Source of the DNA: an uncultured Fidelibacterota bacterium
GTDB lineage: Bacteria; Fidelibacterota; Fidelibacteria; Fidelibacterales; Fidelibacteraceae
Length of the DNA: 19,307 bases
Reading direction: 5' to 3'
NCBI GenBank assembly: GCA_937862595.1
Contig: CALMFL010000154.1
Coordinates: forward strand, 1 to 19,307
A program made the translations under genes and the position numbers. Shown piece by piece: positions 8,018-15,867 of the stretch; position 1 is the stretch's first letter; each line of letters begins with the position of its first letter. The notes beneath the pieces are model-generated. The model ran no database searches. It was not told the DNA's origin and saw nothing but the letters and a program-made list of their open reading frames with translations.

Positions 8018-8646
8018 GTTAATCCTGTGACCGCTTCAGCGTGCGGGTCTTTTTTCTTCTTCTCGATCTTGGCCTTGGAGATCTTGCCGCGCACGACCGC
8101 AGCGGTTTCCTGGTCGCCCATGAATATCCTGATCTTTCGAATGATCTCGCGGGTGCGCGGGATCATGACCTTTTCGAAGAGATTGATGCGCTGGACCGTG
8201 GTCCTCAGTTCTTCCTGGATAAGGCGTTCCTGCTCTTCCAGGATCTCCCGGTGTTTCTGCAGGGAAATGTATTCCTTGCTCGCCAGGACGCCCGCATCGA
8301 CCCACAAAGGCCAGGCCATCAGGTCGTAGGGCGTGTCGTCAAATTCAACCCCCTGGAACAGGGGAATATTGATGCCGGCGATATTGCCCGTTTCGGTGCT
8401 CACGTGTTTGACGGCGAAAAGAGAGGCCACATCGAGCTCTTCCGCAAACACGGCGACCCAGGCTGAAAGGCGCTTGTTCAGGGCGTCGAGTTTCGTCCGG
8501 TTCTGATGGATCTCATCGTGCACCCGGCGGATCTCGACGAGCAGCTGCTGCTTTTTCAGTTCAAGCGTGGGCAGGTAGCGCGTAAAGCGCTTGAGCGCAT
8601 CCTTCTGTGCCTTTAATTCATTTTTGGTCAGTTTTGCTTTTGCCAT
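8014..8646 (-). CDS. atpD: V/A-type ATPase subunit D (central rotor stalk)
   Basis: 210 residues, the usual length for subunit D. It opens with LTKNELKAQKDALKRFTRYLPTLELKKQQL, the conserved N-terminal helix of the central shaft, and closes with a second long helix (ERLIQEELRTTVQRINLFEKVMIP) that pairs with it as an antiparallel coiled coil inside the A3B3 head. The short C-terminal tail is basic (KIEKKKKD). It starts 19 bp after atpB and overlaps atpI by 4 bp. It transmits rotation between the K ring and the A/B head. Confidence 0.93.
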   Translation of the reverse strand: MAKAKLTKNELKAQKDALKRFTRYLPTLELKKQQLLVEIRRVHDEIHQNRTKLDALNKRLSAWVAVFAEELDVASLFAVKHVSTETGNIAGINIPLFQGVEFDDTPYDLMAWPLWVDAGVLASKEYISLQKHREILEEQERLIQEELRTTVQRINLFEKVMIPRTREIIRKIRIFMGDQETAAVVRGKISKAKIEKKKKDPHAEAVTGLT

Positions 8647-8665
8647 GAGGTCTGCCTGCTCCCGG

Positions 8666-10120
8666 TCACGCTTTCCTGCGCTTTTTCTTATCTGCGGTCC
8701 GGCCTTTTTTCTTTTTGACCTTTTCTGCGGGTTCGCCGGCTTCGGTCTCCGGCACGGGCTCTTCGCTGATATCCTCTTCTGTCGGGTCGTCCGAAGGTTC
8801 TTCTTTTGCTTTCTCTTCCTTGTCCTTGCCGGCCGGCCAGAATTTGCGGATCAGTTCCGTACGGAATCCCGCTTCATCGGACTCAAAACATTCGGCCAGG
8901 ATCTTCCAGCCCTGATCGAGGGCATCTTCAAGGGAAATATTCACGGAAAGGTCCATCATTTGTTTTTCGAATAAAGCGCCGTACTTCAGAAGCTTTTTGT
9001 CCCAGGTGCTCATGCGGAAGCCCATGGAGCGTTTTTCTTCGGTCTCCATGTACTGCGCATAAAGCTGGATCATGCCGTCCATGATGGCGCGATGGTCCTC
9101 GCGGGTGTCTTTGTTCACCTGCTGTTTCAGACGGCTGAGCGAGCCGAAAGGTTCGATGCGGCCGTTGCGCAGGTAGAACTGCCCCTCGGTAATGTAGCCG
9201 GTGTTGTCGGGAACGGGGTGGGTCACGTCGTCGCCGGGCATGGTGGTAACGGCCAGGATGGTCAGCGATCCGGCGCCTTCGAAATCCACGGCCTTTTCAT
9301 AACGTGAAGCGAGCTGGGAATAGAGGTCGCCCGGATACCCCCGGTTCGAGGGCACCTGTTCCATGGTGATCGCGATCTCTTTCATGGAATCCGCGAAGTT
9401 GGTCATGTCCGTCAGCAACACCAGAACGTCTTTGCCTTTAAGGGCGAATTGTTCCGCAACGGAGAGACAGAGGTCGGGGACCATCAGGCCTTCCACGACC
9501 GGGTCCGCAGCGGTGTGCATGAAGAAAATGGAGCGGCTGAGCGCCCCGCCTTTTTCCAGTTCGTCCCGGAAATACATGTATTCGTCGAATTTCAGGCCGA
9601 TGCCTCCCAGAATGATCATGTCGACCTCGGCCTGCAGGGCGATGCGTGCGAGAAGTTCGTTATAGGGTTCCCCGGATATGGAAAAAATGGGGAGTTTCTG
9701 GGAAACGACCAGGGAATTGAAAACGTCGATCATCGGGATGTTGGTCCGGATCATGCGCTTGGGAATGATGCGCTTTGAAGGGTTCACGGAGGGACCGCCG
9801 ATCTCGATGAGGTTCTCGCTCAGCGCGGGTCCTTTGTCCATGGGCTCGCCGCTTCCGTTAAAGATGCGTCCGAGCATGGCGTCGCTGAAGGAGACCTTCA
9901 TCGCCCTGCCGAGAAAGCGCACCTCGTCATCGGTCGAGATCCCGCGGCTGCCCGCAAAGACCTGCAGGGATACCAGGTCGTTGCTGATCTTGATGACCTT
10001 TGCCAGGGAGGTGCCGCGCTTCGTTTTCACTTCCGCAAGCTCTTCGTTGCTCACGCCCCGGGCGCGGACGCTGATCACATTCCCGACAATGCTCAATATT
10101 TTATTATAGACTTTCTTCAT
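8666..10120 (-). CDS. atpB: V/A-type ATPase subunit B (non-catalytic head subunit) with an unusual charged tail
   Basis: 484 residues. Residues 1 to about 430 are a standard regulatory B subunit: an N-terminal beta barrel, then a degenerate P-loop region (FSISGEPYNELLARIALQ) that lacks the GKT of the catalytic subunit, as expected. LTDMTNFADSMKEIA, PSNRGYPGDLYSQLASRYE and a PVPDNTGYITEGQ stretch follow. Residues from about 432 to 484 are an extra low-complexity tail, first acidic (Glu/Asp/Pro), then strongly basic (KVKKKKGRTADKKKRRKA), which is not part of the family core. The start follows a GAGGAG ribosome site 39 bp behind atpA. It alternates with subunit A in the hexameric head. Confidence 0.95.
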   Translation of the reverse strand: MKKVYNKILSIVGNVISVRARGVSNEELAEVKTKRGTSLAKVIKISNDLVSLQVFAGSRGISTDDEVRFLGRAMKVSFSDAMLGRIFNGSGEPMDKGPALSENLIEIGGPSVNPSKRIIPKRMIRTNIPMIDVFNSLVVSQKLPIFSISGEPYNELLARIALQAEVDMIILGGIGLKFDEYMYFRDELEKGGALSRSIFFMHTAADPVVEGLMVPDLCLSVAEQFALKGKDVLVLLTDMTNFADSMKEIAITMEQVPSNRGYPGDLYSQLASRYEKAVDFEGAGSLTILAVTTMPGDDVTHPVPDNTGYITEGQFYLRNGRIEPFGSLSRLKQQVNKDTREDHRAIMDGMIQLYAQYMETEEKRSMGFRMSTWDKKLLKYGALFEKQMMDLSVNISLEDALDQGWKILAECFESDEAGFRTELIRKFWPAGKDKEEKAKEEPSDDPTEEDISEEPVPETEAGEPAEKVKKKKGRTADKKKRRKA

Positions 10121-10159
10121 GTATCCAATGCTCCTCTTCAGGTCGTTATGAAACCGGGT

Positions 10160-11890
10160 TTATGCGGTGATGCTGCCGATATGCCTGTCAATGTCCTTTT
10201 CTTTTTTATCGAACTCATCGGTGCCCATCCTGATATAGTTCCAGTCTAGGGTCATCTGCCGGAGGTCGTTAAAGAACCGGCGCGCATCATCCTTGGCGTC
10301 GAAATGAAAATCCGTGTAGAGAACGTCGTAAATTTTATCGAACATGTATTTCTGGCGTTCCGGATCGCTGACCGCGTCCACCGGATCGAAGCCGTTCTGC
10401 TGCAGGTACACCGAATCAAGGTATTCGCTCTTCAGGTAATACACGAAATCGTCGATCGAGGTGCCTTCTTCGCCGACCACCATCATCATCTGATGGACCT
10501 CGTTTCCCCGCTGAAGGATATGGTGAGCCTTCAGCACCTTTGCGGGATCAATGATCCCCTTATACTTTGTCCAGCTTTCAAGAGGGTCGATCGCGGGGAA
10601 TTTACGCGCATCGGAACGGGCGCGCGACAGTCCGTGAAAGGCGCCCACCACTTTCAGCGTCGCCTGGGTCACGGGCTCTTCAAAGTTTCCGCCCGCGGGG
10701 GAAACGGTGCCGCCGATGGTCATGCTGCCGAAGGAGCCGTCCGGGAGCTCGACATAGCCCGAACGTTCATAGAATTCGGCGATGCGCGATTCGAGGTAGG
10801 CGGGAAACGCTTCCTCGCCGGGGATCTCTTCCAGGCGGCCCGACAGTTCGCGCATGGCCTGAGCCCAGCGGGAGGTCGAATCGGCAAGGATCAGCACATC
10901 CAGCCCCATCTGGCGATAGTATTCGCCCAGGGTCGTGGCGGTATAGACCGAGGCCTCGCGCGCCGCAACGGGCATCGAGGAGGTATTGCAGATGATAACG
11001 GTCCGTTCCATCAGCGATTTTTTGGTGCGGGGGTCTTCCAGTTCGGGGAATTCCCGGAGGGTCTCCACGACCTCTCCCGCGCGCTCGCCGCAGGCCGCCA
11101 GGATCACGATGTCGACATCCGCATAACGGCTGGTCAGTTGCTGCAGCACGGTCTTGCCCGCGCCGAAAGGTCCGGGAATGCAGTAGGTGCCGCCCTTGCA
11201 GACGGGAAAAAAGGTGTCCACGATGCGGACCTTTGTCACCATGGGTTCGGTGGGAACCATTTTACGGGTATAGGCCTTGATGGGGATCTTGACGGGCCAT
11301 TCGAAGGACATGCGGACCTTGATCTCCTCCCCTTTGGCGTCCAGGATCACGGCAACGGTTTCCCGAAGGTCGTAATCGCCTTCTTTGGCCACGGACGCGA
11401 CGGTGTACTCGCCTTCCAGGTCAAAGGGCACCATGATCTTGTGCTGAAAAATGCCTTCCGGCACCCAGCCGACGGGAGAACCTTTGTAGACGGTGTCCCC
11501 TTTTTTGGCGGTGGGAGTAAAATGCCATTTTTTGGTATCGTCGACCGCATCCAGGACCACGCCGCGGGGCAGAAAGAACCCGTATTTTTCCGCCAGGGCG
11601 GGCAGGGGGTTCTGGAGCCCGTCGTATACCTGGGACAGAATGCCCGGGCCGAGGGTGACCGACAGCAGTTCTCCGGTGAATTCCACCTCGTCGCCGACCT
11701 TCAGTCCCTTGGTGATCTCGTAAACCTGCAGATATGCCGTGTTATCGGCTATTTTGATCACTTCCGATTTTAAACGTTCCTCGCCGACAAGCACATATCC
11801 GACCTCGTTTTGAACAACGCTTTCTTCAAATGCGACTTCGATCATGTTGCCGTTGATCGCGGTGATATGTCCTAACAGTTTATTGGCCAT
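10160..11890 (-). CDS. atpA: V/A-type ATPase subunit A (catalytic head subunit)
   Basis: 576 residues, typical for the family. It has an N-terminal beta barrel (1-75) and the inserted non-homologous bulge domain (about 110-200) that separates V/A-type A from F-type beta. The Walker A loop GPFGAGKT is at 240-247, with K246 and T247 binding phosphate and Mg. The catalytic glutamate lies in CGERAGE (E269), and LILADSTSRWAQAMRE is the Walker B region. SGRLEEIPGEEAFPAYL and GGTVSPAGGNFEEPVTQ are further family hallmarks. It hydrolyses or makes ATP in the A3B3 head. It lies 12 bp behind the DUF2764 gene with a GGAG ribosome site. Confidence 0.96.
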   Translation of the reverse strand: MANKLLGHITAINGNMIEVAFEESVVQNEVGYVLVGEERLKSEVIKIADNTAYLQVYEITKGLKVGDEVEFTGELLSVTLGPGILSQVYDGLQNPLPALAEKYGFFLPRGVVLDAVDDTKKWHFTPTAKKGDTVYKGSPVGWVPEGIFQHKIMVPFDLEGEYTVASVAKEGDYDLRETVAVILDAKGEEIKVRMSFEWPVKIPIKAYTRKMVPTEPMVTKVRIVDTFFPVCKGGTYCIPGPFGAGKTVLQQLTSRYADVDIVILAACGERAGEVVETLREFPELEDPRTKKSLMERTVIICNTSSMPVAAREASVYTATTLGEYYRQMGLDVLILADSTSRWAQAMRELSGRLEEIPGEEAFPAYLESRIAEFYERSGYVELPDGSFGSMTIGGTVSPAGGNFEEPVTQATLKVVGAFHGLSRARSDARKFPAIDPLESWTKYKGIIDPAKVLKAHHILQRGNEVHQMMMVVGEEGTSIDDFVYYLKSEYLDSVYLQQNGFDPVDAVSDPERQKYMFDKIYDVLYTDFHFDAKDDARRFFNDLRQMTLDWNYIRMGTDEFDKKEKDIDRHIGSITA

Positions 11891-11902
11891 CTTGACTCCA
11901 TT

Positions 11903-12433
11903 CTATTTGCGGGACCAGGATCCCGATCCTTCTGAAATTTCTGTTTTTGATGCGATCAGCGCCGAGAACGCCGCTTCGCCCGCTTCCTGTTTCAGGCGTG
12001 CCGCACGCTGCAGGATCTGCAGTTTTAAAAAATACAGGACGAAAAAATCGGGGTCGGAATAATGTGCGAATTCCCGTTCTTCCAGCCATTGCCAGCGGTA
12101 TTTCATAAGATTCAGTTCGTTCTCGAGAGGATTGCCTTCCTTGATCAGCGACGGCGGGATATGGACGAACTTGTAGTCATACCCTTCTTTTGCCGCCCGG
12201 CGGTACCGGGCCAGTTCCTCGCGAAGCGTCAGCTCAAACTCAAGATAATCCGTATAAATGCCCGGGGTTTTATGCGGATCATAGCGGTCGATCCGGGCTT
12301 CGTTCAGATACGCCAGGTCTGCGGGACTCATCCATTTTTGGGCTTCTTCGAGAAAGGACGCTTCGGACATGAACTGCTCGGAACCCCATTTCAGCAGGGG
12401 CATTTCGGCAGCAAAATAGATGTATTTATCCAT
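11903..12433 (-). CDS. DUF2764-type protein of the V-type ATPase operon
   Basis: 176 residues, mostly predicted helical, with no signal peptide or membrane segment. The opening YIYFAAEMPLLKWG followed by SEASFLEEA matches the start of the DUF2764 family. That family sits between atpE and atpA in the V-ATPase operons of chlamydiae and many Bacteroidetes-like bacteria. The position here is the same: 15 bp after atpE and 12 bp before atpA. No gene for the socket subunit C (d) is present in the operon. A role as its substitute, connecting the central stalk to the ring or serving assembly, is a reasonable inference but not shown by the sequence. The family call rests on the N-terminal motif plus position. 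Confidence 0.75.
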   Translation of the reverse strand: MDKYIYFAAEMPLLKWGSEQFMSEASFLEEAQKWMSPADLAYLNEARIDRYDPHKTPGIYTDYLEFELTLREELARYRRAAKEGYDYKFVHIPPSLIKEGNPLENELNLMKYRWQWLEEREFAHYSDPDFFVLYFLKLQILQRAARLKQEAGEAAFSALIASKTEISEGSGSWSRK

Positions 12434-12448
12434 CGGATGATTTCTCTA

Positions 12449-13039
12449 TTACGTTAACAGCTCTGCTAATTTCGGGTTAAGAAAGACACGCAGGGCATCC
12501 AGGATGCTTTCGTCGGTGAAATCGTAGAAAAGGTTCTCGCCTTTTTTCCCGATCCGGAAGCCGCGGGTGATCTTTTTGTCAAGCTTGATGTCGACATCCC
12601 CTTTGACATGCTTCGAAAGGGAGGCTTTGAGCTCTGCCGCGAAGGCCCTGGGGTCAACGCCGTTTACCAGGACGCTAATATCTTCGTCTTTTGCCCATAT
12701 TTCGGCAAAGCGGACGATCAGGTCTTTTAAAAACGTTTCGTCCATTGTGACGTCAATGTCCGCCAGGAGCGCCTGTTCGAACAGGGCGGTAAGCTTTTCC
12801 TTCAGGACCAGAACGGTGTCGCGGGCAGCCTGCTGAATGGCGACCTCTGCGTTCTTCCGGTAGGCCGCCGCTTCGGATTCGGCGTTCTTTTGATGCTGTT
12901 CAGCTTGCTCTTTGGCCTTTTTGATGATCCCGTCCGCTTCGCTCCTTGCGGCAGAAATGATCTTTTCTGCCTGTTTTTTGGCGGTATCGACACCCTCGGC
13001 TTTGATCTTTTCGATCAGGCTGTCCAGTTTAACGTTCAT
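12449..13039 (-). CDS. atpE: V/A-type ATPase subunit E (peripheral stalk)
   Basis: 196 residues. Residues 1 to about 95 are a continuous charged helix rich in Lys, Glu, Ala and Gln (AEKIISAARSEADGIIKKAKEQ region), the coiled-coil half of the peripheral stalk. Residues from about 100 to 196 form the mixed alpha/beta head that binds the A3B3 crown. The length and two-part layout fit subunit E. No separate G/H partner gene is seen in the operon. The start has a perfect TAGGAG Shine-Dalgarno whose first three bases are the stop codon of the bactofilin gene, so the two are likely translationally coupled. Confidence 0.88.
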   Translation of the reverse strand: MNVKLDSLIEKIKAEGVDTAKKQAEKIISAARSEADGIIKKAKEQAEQHQKNAESEAAAYRKNAEVAIQQAARDTVLVLKEKLTALFEQALLADIDVTMDETFLKDLIVRFAEIWAKDEDISVLVNGVDPRAFAAELKASLSKHVKGDVDIKLDKKITRGFRIGKKGENLFYDFTDESILDALRVFLNPKLAELLT

Positions 13040-13044
13040 TATAG

Positions 13045-13050
13045 CTCCTA
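13045..13050 (-). promoter_or_regulatory. Shine-Dalgarno of atpE fused with the bactofilin stop codon
   Basis: The minus strand reads TAGGAG. The TAG ends the bactofilin gene, and the whole hexamer is the ribosome site for the ATG at 13039. This ties translation of the ATPase genes to bactofilin and argues against a separate promoter between them. Confidence 0.7.
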
Positions 13051-13413
13051 TACTGATTCTTCAATGATTTTTCCGGTCTTTTTTTCCGAGACCTGCATTT
13101 TTCCCGAGATGCTCGCGCCTTCTTCTACCACGAGTTTTTTCGTCACAAGTTCCCCGGAAAAATTCGACTTGACACCGAGAACGATCTTCTCCTCCGCATA
13201 GATCCCTTTGGTCACCTGACCGTTCAGATGGACTTCTTTCGCCCGGATGCTTCCGTCGACCAAACCGCCCTCGGGGATGCGCACGATGCCTTTTGCATCG
13301 ATATTGTTCTTGATGGTCCCTCCGATAATAATGTCACCGTTAACGTGTACCGGTCCGTCTATGACCGTATTGGTACCGATGATGGTGTAGGTGGGTTTTT
13401 CTTTCATTGTCAT
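13048..13413 (-). CDS. Bactofilin (polymer-forming cytoskeletal protein)
   Basis: 121 residues from the ATG at 13413. The protein is a right-handed beta-helix: repeats of alternating hydrophobic and Gly/Asn positions (TNTVIDGPVHVNGDIIIGGTIKNNIDAKG, VDGSIRAKEVHLNGQVTKG) are typical of the bactofilin domain (DUF583). Short disordered ends flank the core. Bactofilins self-assemble into filaments without nucleotide and place cell-wall enzymes. The gene directly follows an M23 peptidase, the classic genomic partner in cell-shape control. A longer reading frame starts with TTG at 13428, but the GAGGA site lies between the two and favours the ATG. The next Met two codons on is also possible. Confidence 0.92.
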   Translation of the reverse strand: MTMKEKPTYTIIGTNTVIDGPVHVNGDIIIGGTIKNNIDAKGIVRIPEGGLVDGSIRAKEVHLNGQVTKGIYAEEKIVLGVKSNFSGELVTKKLVVEEGASISGKMQVSEKKTGKIIEESV

Positions 13414-13421
13414 GGCTTTTA

Positions 13422-13427
13422 TCCTCA
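13422..13427 (-). promoter_or_regulatory. Shine-Dalgarno that sets the bactofilin start
   Basis: The minus strand reads TGAGGA, overlapping the TGA stop of the M23 gene and lying 8 bases before the ATG at 13413. It excludes the upstream TTG at 13428 as the main start, because that codon would lie on top of the ribosome site. Confidence 0.65.
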
Positions 13428-14174
13428 ATTTTTGACCGTGTATTCAGGAATGACCTTTTGCGGGTCGACTGCCAGTCCGTGATGCCAGATCTCAAAATGC
13501 AGGTGCGGACCCATGCTGTAGCCGGTATTGCCCAGCAGTGCGATCAGATCGCCTTTCCTGACCCTCTGTCGTTCCTGCACATTCAGGCGGTCGTTGTGAC
13601 CGTAAACGCTAATATAATCATCGGGATGAGAAATGACAACCATATTTCCCAATTCCGGGGTCCATCCGGCAAAGACGACCAGCCCGTCCGCGGTGGCGTG
13701 CACGGGGTCCCCGATCTTCCCTGCGATATCGATCCCATAGTGCCGTTTCGGGCCGCTGGAAAATTTATTGGTGATCAGGCCCCGGGCCGGCGGAAGTTCC
13801 GGCGTGGCGGACAGATACCGGTCCTTTTCCTGTGTTGCGGATGCCGGGACCAATGCGGAATAATCCTGTTCGTCCGGCAAAATATCGAGTCCGATCAGCT
13901 CGCGCATGTAGGTGTTGAACTGCTTCATATGGTTCACATCCTCAAGCAGCTGCAGCAACTGGGCTTCCTGTGCCTGGTACGTTTCGATCTTTTCTTTATA
14001 GGCGGTATAGCTGTTCGCCCGGGGTATCAGGATCAGGTAAGACAGCGCCAGGAGGGCGATCAGGAGGACAGCGACGATCTTTAAAAGGAAAAATAAGCGG
14101 TAATGCAGGGTCAGGGTTTTCTGTTCGCCTTCATTCCGGGGAAGAAAGATGAATGTAACCTTATTTGTTTTCAT
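13425..14174 (-). CDS. Membrane-anchored M23 (LytM-type) peptidoglycan endopeptidase
   Basis: 249 residues. A short cytoplasmic N-terminus is followed by one membrane helix (about 27-50) and a short coiled coil (about 58-85). The M23 domain spans about 130-245 and should lie in the periplasm. The zinc ligands are present: H145 and D149 in HYGID, and H226 in HLHFE. The catalytic histidines H193 (VYGHND) and H224 are also present, so the enzyme looks active and should cut peptide cross-links of the wall. The gene overlaps parB by 14 bp, and its stop overlaps the ribosome site of bactofilin. The pairing suggests localised wall cutting for cell shape, as in the CcmA/Csd system of Helicobacter. 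Confidence 0.93.
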   Translation of the reverse strand: MKTNKVTFIFLPRNEGEQKTLTLHYRLFFLLKIVAVLLIALLALSYLILIPRANSYTAYKEKIETYQAQEAQLLQLLEDVNHMKQFNTYMRELIGLDILPDEQDYSALVPASATQEKDRYLSATPELPPARGLITNKFSSGPKRHYGIDIAGKIGDPVHATADGLVVFAGWTPELGNMVVISHPDDYISVYGHNDRLNVQERQRVRKGDLIALLGNTGYSMGPHLHFEIWHHGLAVDPQKVIPEYTVKN

Positions 14175-15048
14175 GAGCTCCGGATTCGAGAAGCTCCAGA
14201 ATGCGTTCCAGATCTTCCATTGAATAATAACTGATCTCGATATTTCCGCCGGGGTTCCGGTGATGAATGCGCACCTTGGTTCCCAGCACCTGTTGAAGGG
14301 CGCTTTCCAGCTTGAGCAGGGAAGCGTCCTGACGCCGGTTCGCTTTCGGCTTTGATGAGGGATCCGCCGTTCCCGGCTCGCTCTTCTGGGTCAGGCGCTC
14401 GGCCTCGCGGACGCTGAGGCCGCGCTTGACGATCTGCTGCCAGACCCTGATCATCAGGGCGGGCGTAGCCGCCGCCAGGATCGCCCGGGCGTGCCCCGGG
14501 GTGATCTCATCGGCGACCAGGCTTTCGCGGACTTCCTGGGGAAGCTTGAGCAGACGCAGGCTGTTGGCGATGGTGCTGCGTTTTTTTCCGATCCGTTCGG
14601 CAACCGTTTCCTGGGACAGTCCGTACCGTTCGATCAGCGCGCGATAGGCCATGGCCTCTTCAATGGGATTCAGGTTCTCGCGCTGTACATTTTCGATCAG
14701 CGCCAGCTCCATCAGTTCCTCGTCGCCCTCCACGTCGCGGAAATACGCGGGAATTGTGCTCATATTGAGCTGCTTGCAGGCGCGCAGACGGCGTTCGCCC
14801 GCGATCAGAACGTATTTTCCGTTCCGTTCCGTCACCGTGACCGGTGAGATCAGTCCGCGTTCCCGGATGGACTGAGCCAGTTCGTCCAGTTCGTCCTGCG
14901 AAAATTCGCGGCGCGGCTGATAGGGGTTGGGTTCGATCGCGTGGATGCCGATCTCCCGGACCGGCGTATCGCTCCCGCTGTCCGTATCCGGCTGGAATGT
15001 CGGGATCAGGGCGTCCAGGCCCCGGCCCAGGGCTTTACTTTTTACCAT
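14161..15048 (-). CDS. parB: Chromosome-partitioning protein ParB (Spo0J family)
   Basis: 295 residues. The N-terminal LGRGLDALIP tail (7-16) is the ParA-stimulating peptide typical of chromosomal ParB. The CTP-binding ParB/Srx domain spans about 30-125, with GERRLRA (84-90) and ENVQRENLNP (119-128). A helix-turn-helix that binds parS follows (about 145-170, LSQETVAERIGKKRSTIANSL). A low-complexity linker and a C-terminal dimer domain close the protein. It loads as a sliding clamp at parS near the origin and recruits ParA/SMC. It overlaps parA by 14 bp and the M23 gene by 14 bp, so all three are likely translated as a block. Confidence 0.96.
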   Translation of the reverse strand: MVKSKALGRGLDALIPTFQPDTDSGSDTPVREIGIHAIEPNPYQPRREFSQDELDELAQSIRERGLISPVTVTERNGKYVLIAGERRLRACKQLNMSTIPAYFRDVEGDEELMELALIENVQRENLNPIEEAMAYRALIERYGLSQETVAERIGKKRSTIANSLRLLKLPQEVRESLVADEITPGHARAILAAATPALMIRVWQQIVKRGLSVREAERLTQKSEPGTADPSSKPKANRRQDASLLKLESALQQVLGTKVRIHHRNPGGNIEISYYSMEDLERILELLESGAHENK

Positions 15049-15799
15049 GTATGAACTCCTCAGCCAATTGCATGTAGTTCATTGCACCCGAGGAATGAAT
15101 GTCGAAGGAAATGATCGGCTGTCCGTAGCTGGGCGCTTCCCCTAAACGCACGTTACGGGATATGATGGTTTTATAGACTTTGTCGCCGAAGTATTTGCGG
15201 ACCTCTTCCGCGACCATTTTGCTCAGGTTCAGGCGCGAATCGTACATGGTCAGGATAATGCCTTCAAGGTCAAGCTGGGGATTGAGGTTCTTCTGGATCA
15301 GCCGGATGGTGTTCAGCAGCTGGGTGAGCCCTTCCAGGGCAAAATACTCGCACTGGATGGGGATCAGCACGGAATCGCCCGCGGTAAAGCTGTTCACGGT
15401 CAGGAGGCTCAGGGAAGGCGGGCAATCGATGAAAATGAAGTCATAGTCGTTCTTGGCGGGCTTCAGGGCTTTCCGAAGGCGGGTTTCGCGGGAGATCATG
15501 TTCACCATTTCGATCTCGGCGCCGACCAGGTCCTGGTTCGAGGGCAGAATATCAAGGTATTCGAGAAATGTTTTTTGCACGGCATCCTGATAGGGCACTT
15601 TTTCCAGCAGGACATCGTAGATGGTGGTGTCGATCTTGCTCAGGTCGAGCCCGAGGCCCGACGAGGCGTTCGCCTGCGGATCGATATCGACGATCAGGAT
15701 GCGTTTTTCCATGACAGCCAGGGAGGACGCGAGGTTGATCGCGGTCGTGGTCTTCCCTACCCCGCCTTTCTGATTTGCTATGACTACGATCTTTCCCAT
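15035..15799 (-). CDS. parA: Chromosome-partitioning ATPase ParA (Soj family)
   Basis: 254 residues, the short chromosomal type without an N-terminal DNA-binding domain. It has the deviant Walker A KGGVGKTT (11-18), the Walker A' VDIDPQANAS (from 37), and the Walker B region FIFIDCPPS. It forms ATP-dependent dimers on the nucleoid that move ParB-bound origins. It is the first gene of the parAB-M23-bactofilin-ATPase block, with a promoter-like element at 15823-15853. The ribosome site before the ATG (AGATGG) is weak. Confidence 0.96.
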   Translation of the reverse strand: MGKIVVIANQKGGVGKTTTAINLASSLAVMEKRILIVDIDPQANASSGLGLDLSKIDTTIYDVLLEKVPYQDAVQKTFLEYLDILPSNQDLVGAEIEMVNMISRETRLRKALKPAKNDYDFIFIDCPPSLSLLTVNSFTAGDSVLIPIQCEYFALEGLTQLLNTIRLIQKNLNPQLDLEGIILTMYDSRLNLSKMVAEEVRKYFGDKVYKTIISRNVRLGEAPSYGQPIISFDIHSSGAMNYMQLAEEFIHGKK

Positions 15800-15822
15800 G
15801 TTACCATCTTTTTATACATCGT

Positions 15823-15853
15823 GAAATATAAGCGAAAATGCTTCGTCATCCAA
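15823..15853 (-). promoter_or_regulatory. Probable Bacteroidetes-type promoter of parA and the downstream block
   Basis: On the minus strand, TTG (15851-15853) is followed after exactly 20 bases by TATATTTC (15823-15830), matching the Bacteroidetes -33/-7 consensus TTG-N19-21-TAnnTTTG in all but the last base. It sits in the 68-bp gap between the NIF3-like gene and parA, the largest gap between 19112 and 5763. It would give a leader of about 20 bases. The -7 box runs into TTTCACG, one half of a parS site, so ParB could affect it. Confidence 0.5.
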
Positions 15854-15867
15854 TATTTTTCGCCCGT

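Noticed and set aside
10304..11773. Plus-strand open frame of 489 codons opposite atpA
   Set aside because: It is an antisense shadow of a highly conserved gene, rich in His, Gly, Asp and Phe as expected for the reverse frame, with no recognisable domain.
13413..13428. TTG start at 13428 for a longer bactofilin
   Set aside because: The Shine-Dalgarno TGAGGA at 13422-13427 lies on and just after this codon and fits the ATG at 13413 better. The added residues (from TTG) match nothing in the family core.
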